NCBI GenBank assembly: GCA_964620045.1
Contig: CAZUJL010000021.1
Location: 1 to 64,000, forward strand
Direction: 5' to 3'
Length of the DNA: 64,000 nucleotides
Source of the DNA: VFKU01 sp964620045
Lineage (GTDB): Bacteria; Hydrogenedentota; Hydrogenedentia; Hydrogenedentales; GCA-2746185
Below, piece by piece: positions 53,215 through 61,380 of the stretch. The translations under genes were made by a program, and so were the position numbers. The stretch's first letter is position 1, and each line of letters begins with the position of its first letter. The notes beneath the pieces were generated by a model. It was given only the letters and a program-made list of their open reading frames with translations, did not search any database and had not been told where the DNA came from.

Positions 53215-54144
53215 TTATTTCGATCGGACCACAGCCACGCCGCGATCCGTATGATCGGTGAAAAATCCGTCGATGCCGTATTTGTCGAGGAATTGCCGCA
53301 GCTCTTCCTCGTAGCTCGCGTATTTCGCCTTGTTGTAGTCATCCACGCGGAAGGTATACGGATGCACCTTCAGGTTGCGCGCATGCGCACGCTCGACCAG
53401 TGACGGGTCCTTTTCGATCAGATTGCGATCCGGACCGATGCCGTTCGCCACCTTGGCGACCTCGTCCAGCCCTGCATCCGTCAAATACTCCTGCTGCTCG
53501 CGTCCGCCCGCGATCAAATAAATCTGCGGCAGTTTGCTGCCCAGTTCGCGCAATTTCTTGAGCGGCTCCAGCTCAAAGCACTGCACAAACACCTTCGAAT
53601 CCGCCGCGGTGTATCCATACTTCGCGAGCATATCCAGCGCCGCCTGTTCCATCGGCAATCCGCGCTTCGCATGCCACGCCGGCGCCTTCAGCTCCGGATA
53701 AATCCCCACCTGCCGGCCCGTCGTCTTGTTCAGCCCCTGCACCAACTGGATCATTTCCTCGAAGGTCGGCACTTCAAACGCCGTGACCTCCTGCGGAAAC
53801 CGGTTCTTCAGCCGCTCGTGCGCGCGCAGCGTGCGCACCTCGGCCAGCGTAAAGTCCGCGGGATACCAGTGCCCGTCCGCGCCCTTGCGCTCCGGGAACT
53901 TCTGCTCCACGTCCGTCGTCAGTTCGAGATGGATGTCGTGCATGCAGATGAACACGCCGTCCTTCGTCAGCACGAGATCCGGCTCGACGTAGTCCGCGCC
54001 CATCGCATACGCCATCGCGTACGCTTCCAGCGTGTGCTCCGGCAAATACCCGCTCGCGCCGCGGTGCGCAATCACAATCGGCTGCGCCGCCGCCACTCCC
54101 GAAATAAGAGTCATCATCGACACCCAAATCCATGCCATTCGCAT
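53215..54144 (-). CDS. Exported glycerophosphodiester phosphodiesterase
   Basis: 309 residues with a signal peptide (1-20). TIM-barrel motifs: VIAHRGASGYLPEHTLEAY (catalytic His), YVEPDLVLTKDGVFICMHD (Glu/Asp metal ligands and second His), IYPELKAPAWH, VFVQCFELEPLKKL and DGFFTDHTD. It hydrolyses deacylated phospholipids to glycerol-3-P and alcohols in the periplasm. Layout matches GlpQ. Divergent from the heptose operon. Confidence 0.93.
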   Translation of the reverse strand: MRMAWIWVSMMTLISGVAAAQPIVIAHRGASGYLPEHTLEAYAMAYAMGADYVEPDLVLTKDGVFICMHDIHLELTTDVEQKFPERKGADGHWYPADFTLAEVRTLRAHERLKNRFPQEVTAFEVPTFEEMIQLVQGLNKTTGRQVGIYPELKAPAWHAKRGLPMEQAALDMLAKYGYTAADSKVFVQCFELEPLKKLRELGSKLPQIYLIAGGREQQEYLTDAGLDEVAKVANGIGPDRNLIEKDPSLVERAHARNLKVHPYTFRVDDYNKAKYASYEEELRQFLDKYGIDGFFTDHTDRGVAVVRSK

Positions 54145-54338
54145 GCAGAGTAATCCTCACCACAAATCGGATCCGGGTAGTCTATCGCCCGGACACACCG
54201 CATCCAAGTTAGCGTTCTATGAGCAACCAGACAGCAAATTCGGGAGGGCGAGCGTACGCGCGAGCTAACGCTGCAGGCGGCGCCCCGCAGTCGCGGCCGA
54301 GCCTGTCACGCATACACGGTTTGTTAAACTGGCGCACC

Positions 54339-55352
54339 ATGAACCACCTCCGCGCCCACGAGCTGATCCCTACTTTCTCCCGCCAGCGCATCGCCGTGGT
54401 CGGCGATCTGATGCTCGATCGATATATCTGGGGCGACGCGAAGCGCATCTCACAGGAAGCGCCGGTGCCCGTTGTCGAAGTCGCGCGCACCACGGCGGCC
54501 CCCGGCGGCGCGGCGAACGTCGCGCGCAACCTCGCCGCGCTCGGCGCACAGACGGCGGCCTTCGGCGCAATCGGCGACGATGCCGGCGCGAACGATCTCT
54601 TGCAGTTGCTCACGGCCGACAAAGTGGATGTGACCCGCGTGTTGCGCGATTCCGCGCGCGTAACCACCGAAAAAACCCGCGTCATTGCTGGACATCAGCA
54701 AGTCGTGCGCGTGGACACCGAGCGCGTCGCGCCGCTCTCGCCGGAGCGCGAAGCAACCCTGTTGTCCTTGCTCGAATCCGCGATCACCGCGCGCACCATT
54801 GGCGGCGTGATCGTGGAGGATTACGCCAAGGGACTCGTCAGCGAGAAACTACTGCAAACGCTCGCGGCGCTCTGCGCGAAGCATGACTTACCCATCGCGC
54901 TCGATCCGCACCCGGCGAATCCCGCCCGCGCGCAAGGCCTCACCGTGATCACGCCGAACCGCGCCGAGGCCTTCGCGATGGCGGGCGTCTATCCCCGCGC
55001 GCCGCGCCGCCCGCTGCACGAGGACGACGCGCTGCTCGAAGTCGTCCGCATCCTGCAGCAGACATGGTCGCCCGCCTGCCTGCTGATCACGCTCGGCGCG
55101 GACGGCATGGCGCTCTTCCGCACGCACGCGCCTCCCCTGCACATCCCCACGCGCGCCCGCGAGGTCTACGACGTCTCCGGCGCCGGCGACACCGTGGTGG
55201 CCACCTTCATGCTCGCGCTCGTCTCCGGCGCCACGCCCGACGAAGCCGCGCACCTCGCCAATCACGCCGCCGGCGTCGTTGTCGGAAAACTCGGCACGGC
55301 CTCGGTCTCGCCGGACGAACTCGCGGCCACGTTCCGCGCGGGCGTCGAATGA
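54339..55352 (+). CDS. D-glycero-beta-D-manno-heptose-7-phosphate kinase
   Basis: 337 residues of the PfkB/ribokinase fold. ISQEAPVPVVEVARTTAAPGGAANVARNLAALG is the substrate region of RfaE/HldE domain I, and DVSGAGDTVVATFMLAL holds the catalytic Asp. The adenylyltransferase half of bifunctional HldE is absent. It makes heptose-1,7-bisphosphate for the LPS inner core. An extended -10 (TGTTAAACT, 54322-54330) ends 8 nt before the ATG and no ribosome-binding site is seen. Coupled to gmhB by a 4-nt overlap. Confidence 0.92.
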   Translation: MNHLRAHELIPTFSRQRIAVVGDLMLDRYIWGDAKRISQEAPVPVVEVARTTAAPGGAANVARNLAALGAQTAAFGAIGDDAGANDLLQLLTADKVDVTRVLRDSARVTTEKTRVIAGHQQVVRVDTERVAPLSPEREATLLSLLESAITARTIGGVIVEDYAKGLVSEKLLQTLAALCAKHDLPIALDPHPANPARAQGLTVITPNRAEAFAMAGVYPRAPRRPLHEDDALLEVVRILQQTWSPACLLITLGADGMALFRTHAPPLHIPTRAREVYDVSGAGDTVVATFMLALVSGATPDEAAHLANHAAGVVVGKLGTASVSPDELAATFRAGVE

Positions 55353-55861
55353 ACCGCGCGGTCTTCCTCGATCGCGACGGCACGATCCTCGAGCACGTGG
55401 CCTACATGACCGATCCCGCGCAGGTCCGAATCGCACCCGGCGCCGCGGAGGCGCTTCGCCACCTCAAACACACCGGCTTTCTGCTTGTGATCATCAGCAA
55501 TCAATCGCTAGTCGAGCGCGGCCTCGGCACGCGCCTGCAGGCCGACGCCGTCTCGTTGCGCATGGAGGCGCTCTTCGCCGAACACGGCATCCGCTTCGAC
55601 GCGATCCAGTATTGTTTCGACGCACCGGACTCGAATTCGCCGCGCCGCAAGCCGAACCCCGGCATGCTGCTCGAAGCCGCCGCCGAACTCGACATCGACC
55701 TCAAACGTTCCGCCATGATCGGCGACGACCCGCGCGATCCACAGGCCGGTCGCGCGGCCGGCTGCGCGCTGAATATTCTGATCGCGCCCACGCCCGTCGC
55801 CGGCGAAACCACCGTGCCCACCATTGCGGCCGCTGTCGAAAAAGTCCTCAGCACCCTCTAG
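55349..55861 (+). CDS. gmhB: D-glycero-beta-D-manno-heptose-1,7-bisphosphate 7-phosphatase-like HAD protein
   Basis: 170 residues. MNRAVFLDRDGTI gives the nucleophile and general acid, IISNQS is motif II, RRKPNPGML carries the motif III Lys, and MIGDDPRDPQAGRAAGC is motif IV. Canonical GmhB binds zinc through four residues before RKPxPGM; here YCFDAPDSNSPRRKPNPG keeps only one Cys. Operon position directly after the heptose kinase supports the assignment. Confidence 0.87.
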   Translation: MNRAVFLDRDGTILEHVAYMTDPAQVRIAPGAAEALRHLKHTGFLLVIISNQSLVERGLGTRLQADAVSLRMEALFAEHGIRFDAIQYCFDAPDSNSPRRKPNPGMLLEAAAELDIDLKRSAMIGDDPRDPQAGRAAGCALNILIAPTPVAGETTVPTIAAAVEKVLSTL

Positions 55862-55880
55862 CCCGGCGCGGAGCCGCTTC

Positions 55881-56315
55881 TTACGCCTCGCGGTATGGAA
55901 TCACCGCCTGCGACGCGCTCGCCTTCGCCGCGAGCTTGCCGTCGTCGCGCAGAAACACGCATTCCGTCTGAATAAGCGATCGGCCGCGATGAATCACTTC
56001 GCCCTCCAGCCGCAGCACGCCGCCCGACACGGGGCGAAAAAATGACACGTTCAGATCGGCCGTCGTAAATGCTTCCTCGTGCTCAAGCACTGTCATCGTC
56101 ACGAGCCCGAGCGCGCGATCGGCCAACGCCGCGATGTATCCGCCAAACAGCGCGCCGCGCGGATGAAACAAATCCTCGCGAACTTTCCACGATTGCCAGA
56201 TTCGGCCAGGTTCCCACTTGTCCAGCCCCGGCAACTCCAGCGTCTCCACAAACGGGATCGGCGGCGGATTTCCCGCGGCGACTGAGTCCAACAACTGATT
56301 CCAACGATTCATCAC
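55881..56315 (-). CDS. Hot-dog fold thioesterase (PaaI-like)
   Basis: 144 residues. LFHPRGALFGGYIAALADRALGLVTM resembles the HGGxxxxLxD central helix of PaaI/YigI thioesterases (His replaced by an aromatic-free variant around Pro-Arg-Gly), and TADLNVSFFRPVSGGVLRLEGEVIHRGRSLIQTE follows. It hydrolyses acyl-CoA or aromatic acyl-CoA thioesters. Convergent with gmhB and divergent from NDH-2. Confidence 0.82.
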   Translation of the reverse strand: MMNRWNQLLDSVAAGNPPPIPFVETLELPGLDKWEPGRIWQSWKVREDLFHPRGALFGGYIAALADRALGLVTMTVLEHEEAFTTADLNVSFFRPVSGGVLRLEGEVIHRGRSLIQTECVFLRDDGKLAAKASASQAVIPYREA

Positions 56316-56342
56316 GCCTCACTCCGGTCTCTATTGGTCCGC

Positions 56343-56351
56343 GTGTTATAC
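56343..56351 (+). promoter_or_regulatory. Extended -10 promoter of NDH-2
   Basis: TGTTATACT with no clear -35. Directly downstream, ACGTAA (56356-56361) and TTACGT (56371-56376) form an inverted repeat that could be an operator. Confidence 0.4.
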
Positions 56352-56391
56352 TAAAAACGTAATCATTCCGGTTACGTCTCCCAAGGCCCCC

Positions 56392-57627
56392 ATGAACGCC
56401 AAGCGTCCCACACTTCTCATTCTCGGCACAGGTTTCGGCTCGTTCAGCCTCGCGAAAAACATTCGCGACGACCACTACGACGTGGTCGTCGTCAGTCCGC
56501 GCAACCATTTCCTGTTCACGCCGCTGTTGCCGAGCACGACCGTCGGCACGATCGAATTCCGTAGCATCATTGAGCCCATCCGCACGGCCCGGCGCAATAT
56601 CCGCTACTACCAGGCCGTCTGCACGGCCATTGATTCGAATGCCCGCACGGTGGAATGCCAGAGCGTCTTCGAATCGAAGCGGTTCACGCTGACCTACGAC
56701 CACCTCATCATCGGCGTGGGCACGATCAGCAACACCTTTAACATTCCCGGCGTCGAGCAGCACGCGTTGTTCCTGAAAGAACTCGCCGACGCCCGCGCCA
56801 TTCGCTCGCGCATTAGTGACTGTTTCGAACGCGCGGGCGAGCCGGGATGCACGCCCGAGGAAATCCGTGCGCGGGTGCATTTCGTCGTCGTGGGCGGCGG
56901 ACCCACCGGCGTCGAATTTGCCGCGGAGCTGCACGACTTCGTCACCGAGGATCTCCGGCGCTGGTTCCCCGATCTCATGCCGCACGTCCGTATCACGCTG
57001 CTGGAAGCCAGTGGCGCGATTCTGACTAGTTTCGACCAGAAGCTCAGTCAATACGCGCTGAAACAGCTCCGGCGCGCACGCACCGAAGTGCGCACGAATT
57101 CATTTGTGAAAGAAGTCCGCGCCGATCGCGTCGTGCTCGCCACCGGCGAAGAAATCCCGTGCGGACTCGTCGTGTGGTCCACCGGCATCGGCCCCGCGCC
57201 GCTCGTGAGGGCGCTTCCGTTGCCGAAGGACGATCGCGGCCGCCTGCTGACCGACGGCATGCTGCGCGTGGTCGGCCAGGATGCGATATACGCACTGGGC
57301 GATTGCGCGCGGGACGAGACCAACGCACTGCCGCCGACGGCGCAAGTGGCGCAACAGCAGGGCGAGTACCTCGCGAAGTATTTTGACGCCCTCGCGCGCG
57401 GCCGCGCGCCCACCCCGTTCCGCTATCACCACCGCGGCATGCTGGCCTATCTGGGCGGCAACCGCGCGATCGCCGATCTGCAAAATGTAAAAGCGCGCGG
57501 GTTCGCCACGTGGATTTTGTGGCGCAGCGCCTACCTCACCAAGCTCGTGAGCCTGAAAAACAAATTGCTCGTGTTCGGCGACTGGCTGCAGACGCTCGTC
57601 TTCGGCCGCGACATCAGCCGCTTTTAA
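56392..57627 (+). CDS. ndh: Type II NADH dehydrogenase (NDH-2)
   Basis: 411 residues with two dinucleotide folds: LLILGTGFGSFSLAKNI for FAD and VVVGGGPTGVEFAAELHDF for NADH. ALGDCA closes the FAD site, and the C-terminus with WRSAYLTKLVSLKNKLLVFGDWLQTLVFGRDISRF is the amphipathic membrane anchor of the family. It passes electrons from NADH to quinone without pumping protons. Length and ends are typical. Confidence 0.93.
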   Translation: MNAKRPTLLILGTGFGSFSLAKNIRDDHYDVVVVSPRNHFLFTPLLPSTTVGTIEFRSIIEPIRTARRNIRYYQAVCTAIDSNARTVECQSVFESKRFTLTYDHLIIGVGTISNTFNIPGVEQHALFLKELADARAIRSRISDCFERAGEPGCTPEEIRARVHFVVVGGGPTGVEFAAELHDFVTEDLRRWFPDLMPHVRITLLEASGAILTSFDQKLSQYALKQLRRARTEVRTNSFVKEVRADRVVLATGEEIPCGLVVWSTGIGPAPLVRALPLPKDDRGRLLTDGMLRVVGQDAIYALGDCARDETNALPPTAQVAQQQGEYLAKYFDALARGRAPTPFRYHHRGMLAYLGGNRAIADLQNVKARGFATWILWRSAYLTKLVSLKNKLLVFGDWLQTLVFGRDISRF

Positions 57628-57664
57628 GCATCCGGCGCGAATAACCTGTTAAAATCGTCTCCTT

Positions 57665-59092
57665 ATGCGTCGCGCCCGAACCACGTTCAGATCAAAACAT
57701 TGCGCGGGGATCCTCTCCGTACTTTTAGTCTTTTCTATCGCCGGATGCACTGAACACAAACCCGCCGGTCCGCCAGAGGCGCCCAAAAACGTGCTCATCG
57801 TGTTGATGGACGCCACCTCCGCGCAACACCTGAAGGAGTGGGGCTATCGCCGTGACACGGCGCCGAACCTCGGCAAGCTCGCGCGCGAAGGGGTGTTCTT
57901 TCTGAATGCGCATTCGCAGGCGGCGAACACGACGCCGTCCGTCTGGTCATTTTTCACCGGCCGCTACCCGTACATCCCCGGCGCCGGGTACACCACGCAC
58001 CATCCGGCGGAAACGGACTTCACCATGGCCGAAGCGTTTCAGACGGCCGGCTTCCGCACGGGCGCGGTCTCGGAAAGCCCGTGGGTCGTCAGCCGCTATG
58101 GCTGGGACAAGGGTTTCCAGTCGTTCAAGGACATCCCCGCGCTCTACGACCACGGCCACGAAAAATGGTCGCGGCGGCCGGAAGCCACGCACAGCGTAAT
58201 CGAGCACGCACAGGAGTGGATCAGCGAGCAGGGCGATGCGCGCTGGTTCTGCTACGTCCACCTGATCCGGCCGCACGACCCCTACGACCCGCCCGAACCC
58301 TATGCCAGCCGGTACGGCGGCCCGCTACGCCCCGACGGCCATCCGCGCACGGAAGACAAGATCCGCATCGCGGCGCTCGCCGATCCCGCATCGATCACGC
58401 CGGATGATATCGCGTATATGGAGGACCTCTACGACGGCAATATTCGTTACGTCGACAAACTCGTCGGCGATTTCATAGAGTGGCTCGAAAAATCCGGCCT
58501 GCGCGAGAACACGCTCGTCGTGCTGATGGCCGATCACGGCGAGGCCTTCATGGAACACGGCCAGTTCGGCCATAACACGACGGTTTATGAAGAAGTCACG
58601 CGCGTGCCGCTGGTGATGCTCGCGCCGAAATCCGCGCAGTTCGAGAATGGCCAGCGCCTGGACTTGGTGGATCTGGTCGACCTGATGCCGACCTTCAACG
58701 AGCTGTTCGATCTAAAAGTGCCCGTGGCCTATCCGGGCACGTCGCTGGTGTCGACGCTGCGCGGCACGTCACCCTCGCCGCGCGCGACCTCGGTTTCGTA
58801 TTCCGCCTTCGATCACTACCGCATCGCGTTTCGCCATGGCGATCTCAAATACATCGGCACCACCGATCCAGGCTATCAGGCCTTCGAGACGCACGAGCTT
58901 TACAACACCGGTAAGGATCCGCGCGAAAAAAATTCGCTGACGGCCGATACGGCGCTGCTGGCGCCGGTGCTCGATGCCGCCAGCGCGCACCTCGCCACGG
59001 TCGAGCGCCGCGACAGTTCAGGCGACCCCGCGCTCAGTTCCGACACGCTCGATCAGCTCTGCGCCCTGGGCTACGTCGCCTGTCCTGAATGA
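57665..59092 (+). CDS. Sulfatase-superfamily lipoprotein lacking the formylglycine Cys
   Basis: 475 residues. The lipobox FSIAGC (Cys28) is followed by an alkaline-phosphatase-fold domain: VLIVLMDATSAQHLKEWGY (metal Asp49), the active-site block NTTPSVWSFFTGRYP, HLIRPHDPYDPPEPY and LMADHGEAFMEHGQFGHN. In type I sulfatases the block reads C/S-x-P-S-R; here it is T89-T-P-S-V93, so no formylglycine can form and the Arg is lost. Thr is the nucleophile of LtaS-type phosphoglycerol transferases, so a phospho-transferase or phosphodiesterase role is plausible. An extended -10 (TGTTAAAAT) lies 9 nt before the ATG. Confidence 0.85.
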   Translation: MRRARTTFRSKHCAGILSVLLVFSIAGCTEHKPAGPPEAPKNVLIVLMDATSAQHLKEWGYRRDTAPNLGKLAREGVFFLNAHSQAANTTPSVWSFFTGRYPYIPGAGYTTHHPAETDFTMAEAFQTAGFRTGAVSESPWVVSRYGWDKGFQSFKDIPALYDHGHEKWSRRPEATHSVIEHAQEWISEQGDARWFCYVHLIRPHDPYDPPEPYASRYGGPLRPDGHPRTEDKIRIAALADPASITPDDIAYMEDLYDGNIRYVDKLVGDFIEWLEKSGLRENTLVVLMADHGEAFMEHGQFGHNTTVYEEVTRVPLVMLAPKSAQFENGQRLDLVDLVDLMPTFNELFDLKVPVAYPGTSLVSTLRGTSPSPRATSVSYSAFDHYRIAFRHGDLKYIGTTDPGYQAFETHELYNTGKDPREKNSLTADTALLAPVLDAASAHLATVERRDSSGDPALSSDTLDQLCALGYVACPE

Positions 59093-59094
59093 AA

Positions 59095-60417
59095 CTAGTG
59101 GGCCTTCGCGCTCATGTAGTCCACCGCCAGTCGCGACATCGCGCGCACCCCGCCCTCGAGCGCGCTTTCGTCCACGGCAAAGAGCGGTGAATGGTTTGGA
59201 ATCGCCTGATCGCGCGGAATGTCCTGCGGCCGTCCGCCGAGGAAGAAGAAAAATCCCGGAATTTTTTCCTGATAAAACGAGAAGTCTTCGGCGCCCGTCA
59301 CCATCGGCGCCACCTGCACGTTGTCGCTGCCGAACACACTCTCCAGCGTCCGGCTCATTTGCTGGGTCAGCTCGGGATCGTTGAACGTCACCGGCACGCC
59401 GTCGCTGATTTCGAGTGTCGCCGTAGCGCCCGCGCTCGCCGCAATCTGGGTAATCGTGCGTTCCATACGCTCGTGAATCTGCTTTTTCATCTCCGGGTCG
59501 AATGTGCGAATCGTGCCGCTCATCGTCACCGCGTCGGGCACGATATTGTTGCGGATACCTCCGTGGAACGCGCCCACGGTGATGATCGCCGGGGCCGCCG
59601 TGATGTCGATCTGCCGGCTGATGATCGTCTGCAGCGCCATTACGATCTGCGACCCCACCACGATCGGGTCCACGCCCGCCCACGGCTGCGCCCCGTGCGT
59701 TTGCTTGCCGGTCAGCGTCACGTCGAAGCGCTCCGCGCTCGCCATCATGCCCATCGGCTTGAAGGCGACTTCGCCGGCCGACCACCCCTGCGTGATGTGC
59801 AATCCGAAGATCGCCTCCACGTCCGGATTCTTCAACACGCCTTCCGTGATCATCAGTCCGGCGCCGCCCTTTTCACCCTTCGGCGCGCCTTCCTCGGCCG
59901 GCTGAAAAATAAATTTAATGGTTCCGGGGATTTGGTCGCGCATTCCGGAGAGCACTTCCGCCGCGCCCATTAAAATCGCGACGTGCGTGTCGTGTCCGCA
60001 CGCGTGCATCACGCCGACGTCGTTGCCTTCGTAGGTCGAGCGCGCCTTGGACGCGAACGGCACGTCGACGCGTTCCTCCACCGGCAACGCATCCATGTCC
60101 GCGCGCAGCGCGATCACCGGTCCGGGCTTGCCGCCTTTGAGCACCGCCACCACGCCCGTGTGCCCCACTTCGGTCTGGACATCCATGCCGAGCGACTTCA
60201 GGTGCTCGGCCACGACCTTCGCCGTGCGGAATTCGCGGTTGCTGAGCTCCGGATTCTGGTGAATGTCGCGCCGCCAGGCGATGACTTTGGGCTCCACTGT
60301 CTTCGCCGCGGCATCAATCTGGGCCGCCAAATCCTGCGCCTGGGCGCCCCCGCACCAAAAAATCGTGGCCGCCACAGCCATCGCCGCGGCAGCCACGTTA
60401 AAATTCGCGATTCGCAT
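59095..60417 (-). CDS. M20 family amidohydrolase/carboxypeptidase, exported
   Basis: 440 residues with a signal peptide (1-27). Metal-binding residues are in HACGHDTH (C140, H142, the latter part), QPAEEGAPKGEKGG (E175/E176) and the late HSP region NHSPLFAVDE. The lid domain (about 210-330) has QTHGAQPWAGVDP. It is related to hippurate hydrolase/IAA-amino-acid hydrolase, cleaving N-acyl amino acids. Periplasmic location is somewhat unusual for this group. Confidence 0.9.
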   Translation of the reverse strand: MRIANFNVAAAAMAVAATIFWCGGAQAQDLAAQIDAAAKTVEPKVIAWRRDIHQNPELSNREFRTAKVVAEHLKSLGMDVQTEVGHTGVVAVLKGGKPGPVIALRADMDALPVEERVDVPFASKARSTYEGNDVGVMHACGHDTHVAILMGAAEVLSGMRDQIPGTIKFIFQPAEEGAPKGEKGGAGLMITEGVLKNPDVEAIFGLHITQGWSAGEVAFKPMGMMASAERFDVTLTGKQTHGAQPWAGVDPIVVGSQIVMALQTIISRQIDITAAPAIITVGAFHGGIRNNIVPDAVTMSGTIRTFDPEMKKQIHERMERTITQIAASAGATATLEISDGVPVTFNDPELTQQMSRTLESVFGSDNVQVAPMVTGAEDFSFYQEKIPGFFFFLGGRPQDIPRDQAIPNHSPLFAVDESALEGGVRAMSRLAVDYMSAKAH

Positions 60418-60461
60418 GAACCCTCCCTTGCCGCCCCGGATTGGGCGGGCCGGTAAGGATT

Positions 60462-60893
60462 CTAGTATTTCTGTTTAATCAGGGCCAGCACGTCCTTGGG
60501 GACTTCGCCGTAGAGTTCGCCTTCGGAAGTCAGGCTCTTGTTAATGATATCGGTCAGGAACTTCTTGGGCACACCCGCCGCTTTCGCTTCCTGCACCACT
60601 TCGTGCACGCGGCGCACGATCCGACCGAAACAATCTTCCTTGCACTTTTCCTTCACGCCTTTTTGGATGAAGCAGCCCATGCCGCGGCGCGTGTAAATCA
60701 ATCCCATCACTTCCAGATCGCGGTACGCTTTTGCCACGGTATTGAAGTTGATGCCCAGCCGATCGCCCAGTTCCTTGATCGAAGGAAGTTGGTCGCCTTC
60801 TTTGAGCTTGCCCGACGCCACTGCAAACTTCACCTGGTTTTCAATCTGCTCGTACACGCTAATACTGCTGTGGATATTGATCTTTTCCAGCAT
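60462..60893 (-). CDS. GntR family transcriptional regulator (YtrA-like)
   Basis: 143 residues. The winged helix spans about 12-78: VYEQIENQVKFAVASGKLKEGDQLPSIKELGDRLGINFNTVAKAYRDLEVMGLIYTRRG. The short C-terminal region (KEKCKEDCFGRIVRRVHEVVQEAKAAG) is typical of the small YtrA subfamily that lacks a large ligand domain and usually controls ABC-type exporters; two Cys near residue 83-87 could sense metals or redox state (inference). AAGGTG seven bases before the ATG. Divergent from the Wza-like gene. Confidence 0.88.
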   Translation of the reverse strand: MLEKINIHSSISVYEQIENQVKFAVASGKLKEGDQLPSIKELGDRLGINFNTVAKAYRDLEVMGLIYTRRGMGCFIQKGVKEKCKEDCFGRIVRRVHEVVQEAKAAGVPKKFLTDIINKSLTSEGELYGEVPKDVLALIKQKY

Positions 60894-61257
60894 ACGACTA
60901 CACCTTTACTCCCTGGTTTGGAACGAAGATTACGCCGAGACCCCTGCGATCACTAGGCGGAAACACAATGCGACTGGGTGGAACTCGATCATATAGAACT
61001 TTACTGCACCGTAACAACGTCTGACACAGGACTTTTGCAACAACGACAGCGCATCTAACACGGAAAAACGTGATGAGACACTCAAAGATTTCCGATAGAC
61101 ATTCGGCTCATTCCCCGATCAGAAAGATGCTTGTGATTACTGTGGCCCCGATCCGCACTTCGGCTACACTATTCCACTCGAATTTTGTTTTTACCGTAAT
61201 AGGAATTCGGGAATTACGCAGCCAGCGCAGTTATGTCCAACGTCGTGTATTTTGTAC
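60894..61257. other. Divergent intergenic region between GntR and Wza-like genes
   Basis: Relatively AT-rich 364 nt. I see no ORF, tRNA or clear palindrome. A possible minus-strand promoter for the regulator (TTGTTA .. TATATG near 61015-60988) is weak. It probably holds the regulatory sites of both genes. Confidence 0.4.
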
Positions 61258-61286
61258 TTGAAAATTGTCTTGTACTCAGGGATACT
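61258..61286 (+). promoter_or_regulatory. Promoter of the polysaccharide export gene
   Basis: TTGAAA (61258-61263), 17 nt, GATACT (61281-61286). Leader of about 88 nt before the ATG at 61381, with AAAGGAG further down. Confidence 0.6.
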
Positions 61287-61380
61287 GTTGACAAATTTCG
61301 CAGGCTACTCACGCCAGAATGGCCGATTGCCCTGTCGGTATGCGTTTTTGGCCGCGACGTACAAAGGAGTGGTGTCCACC

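Noticed and set aside
54208..54305. Possible repeat remnant upstream of the heptose kinase (GGGAGGGCGAGC and GGCCGAGCC, GTTAGC/GCTAAC)
   Set aside because: The pairings are short and degenerate, so I could not define an element.
61288..61293. TTGACA upstream of the Wza-like gene
   Set aside because: No -10 at 16-18 nt spacing; the upstream TTGAAA-17-GATACT pair is better.
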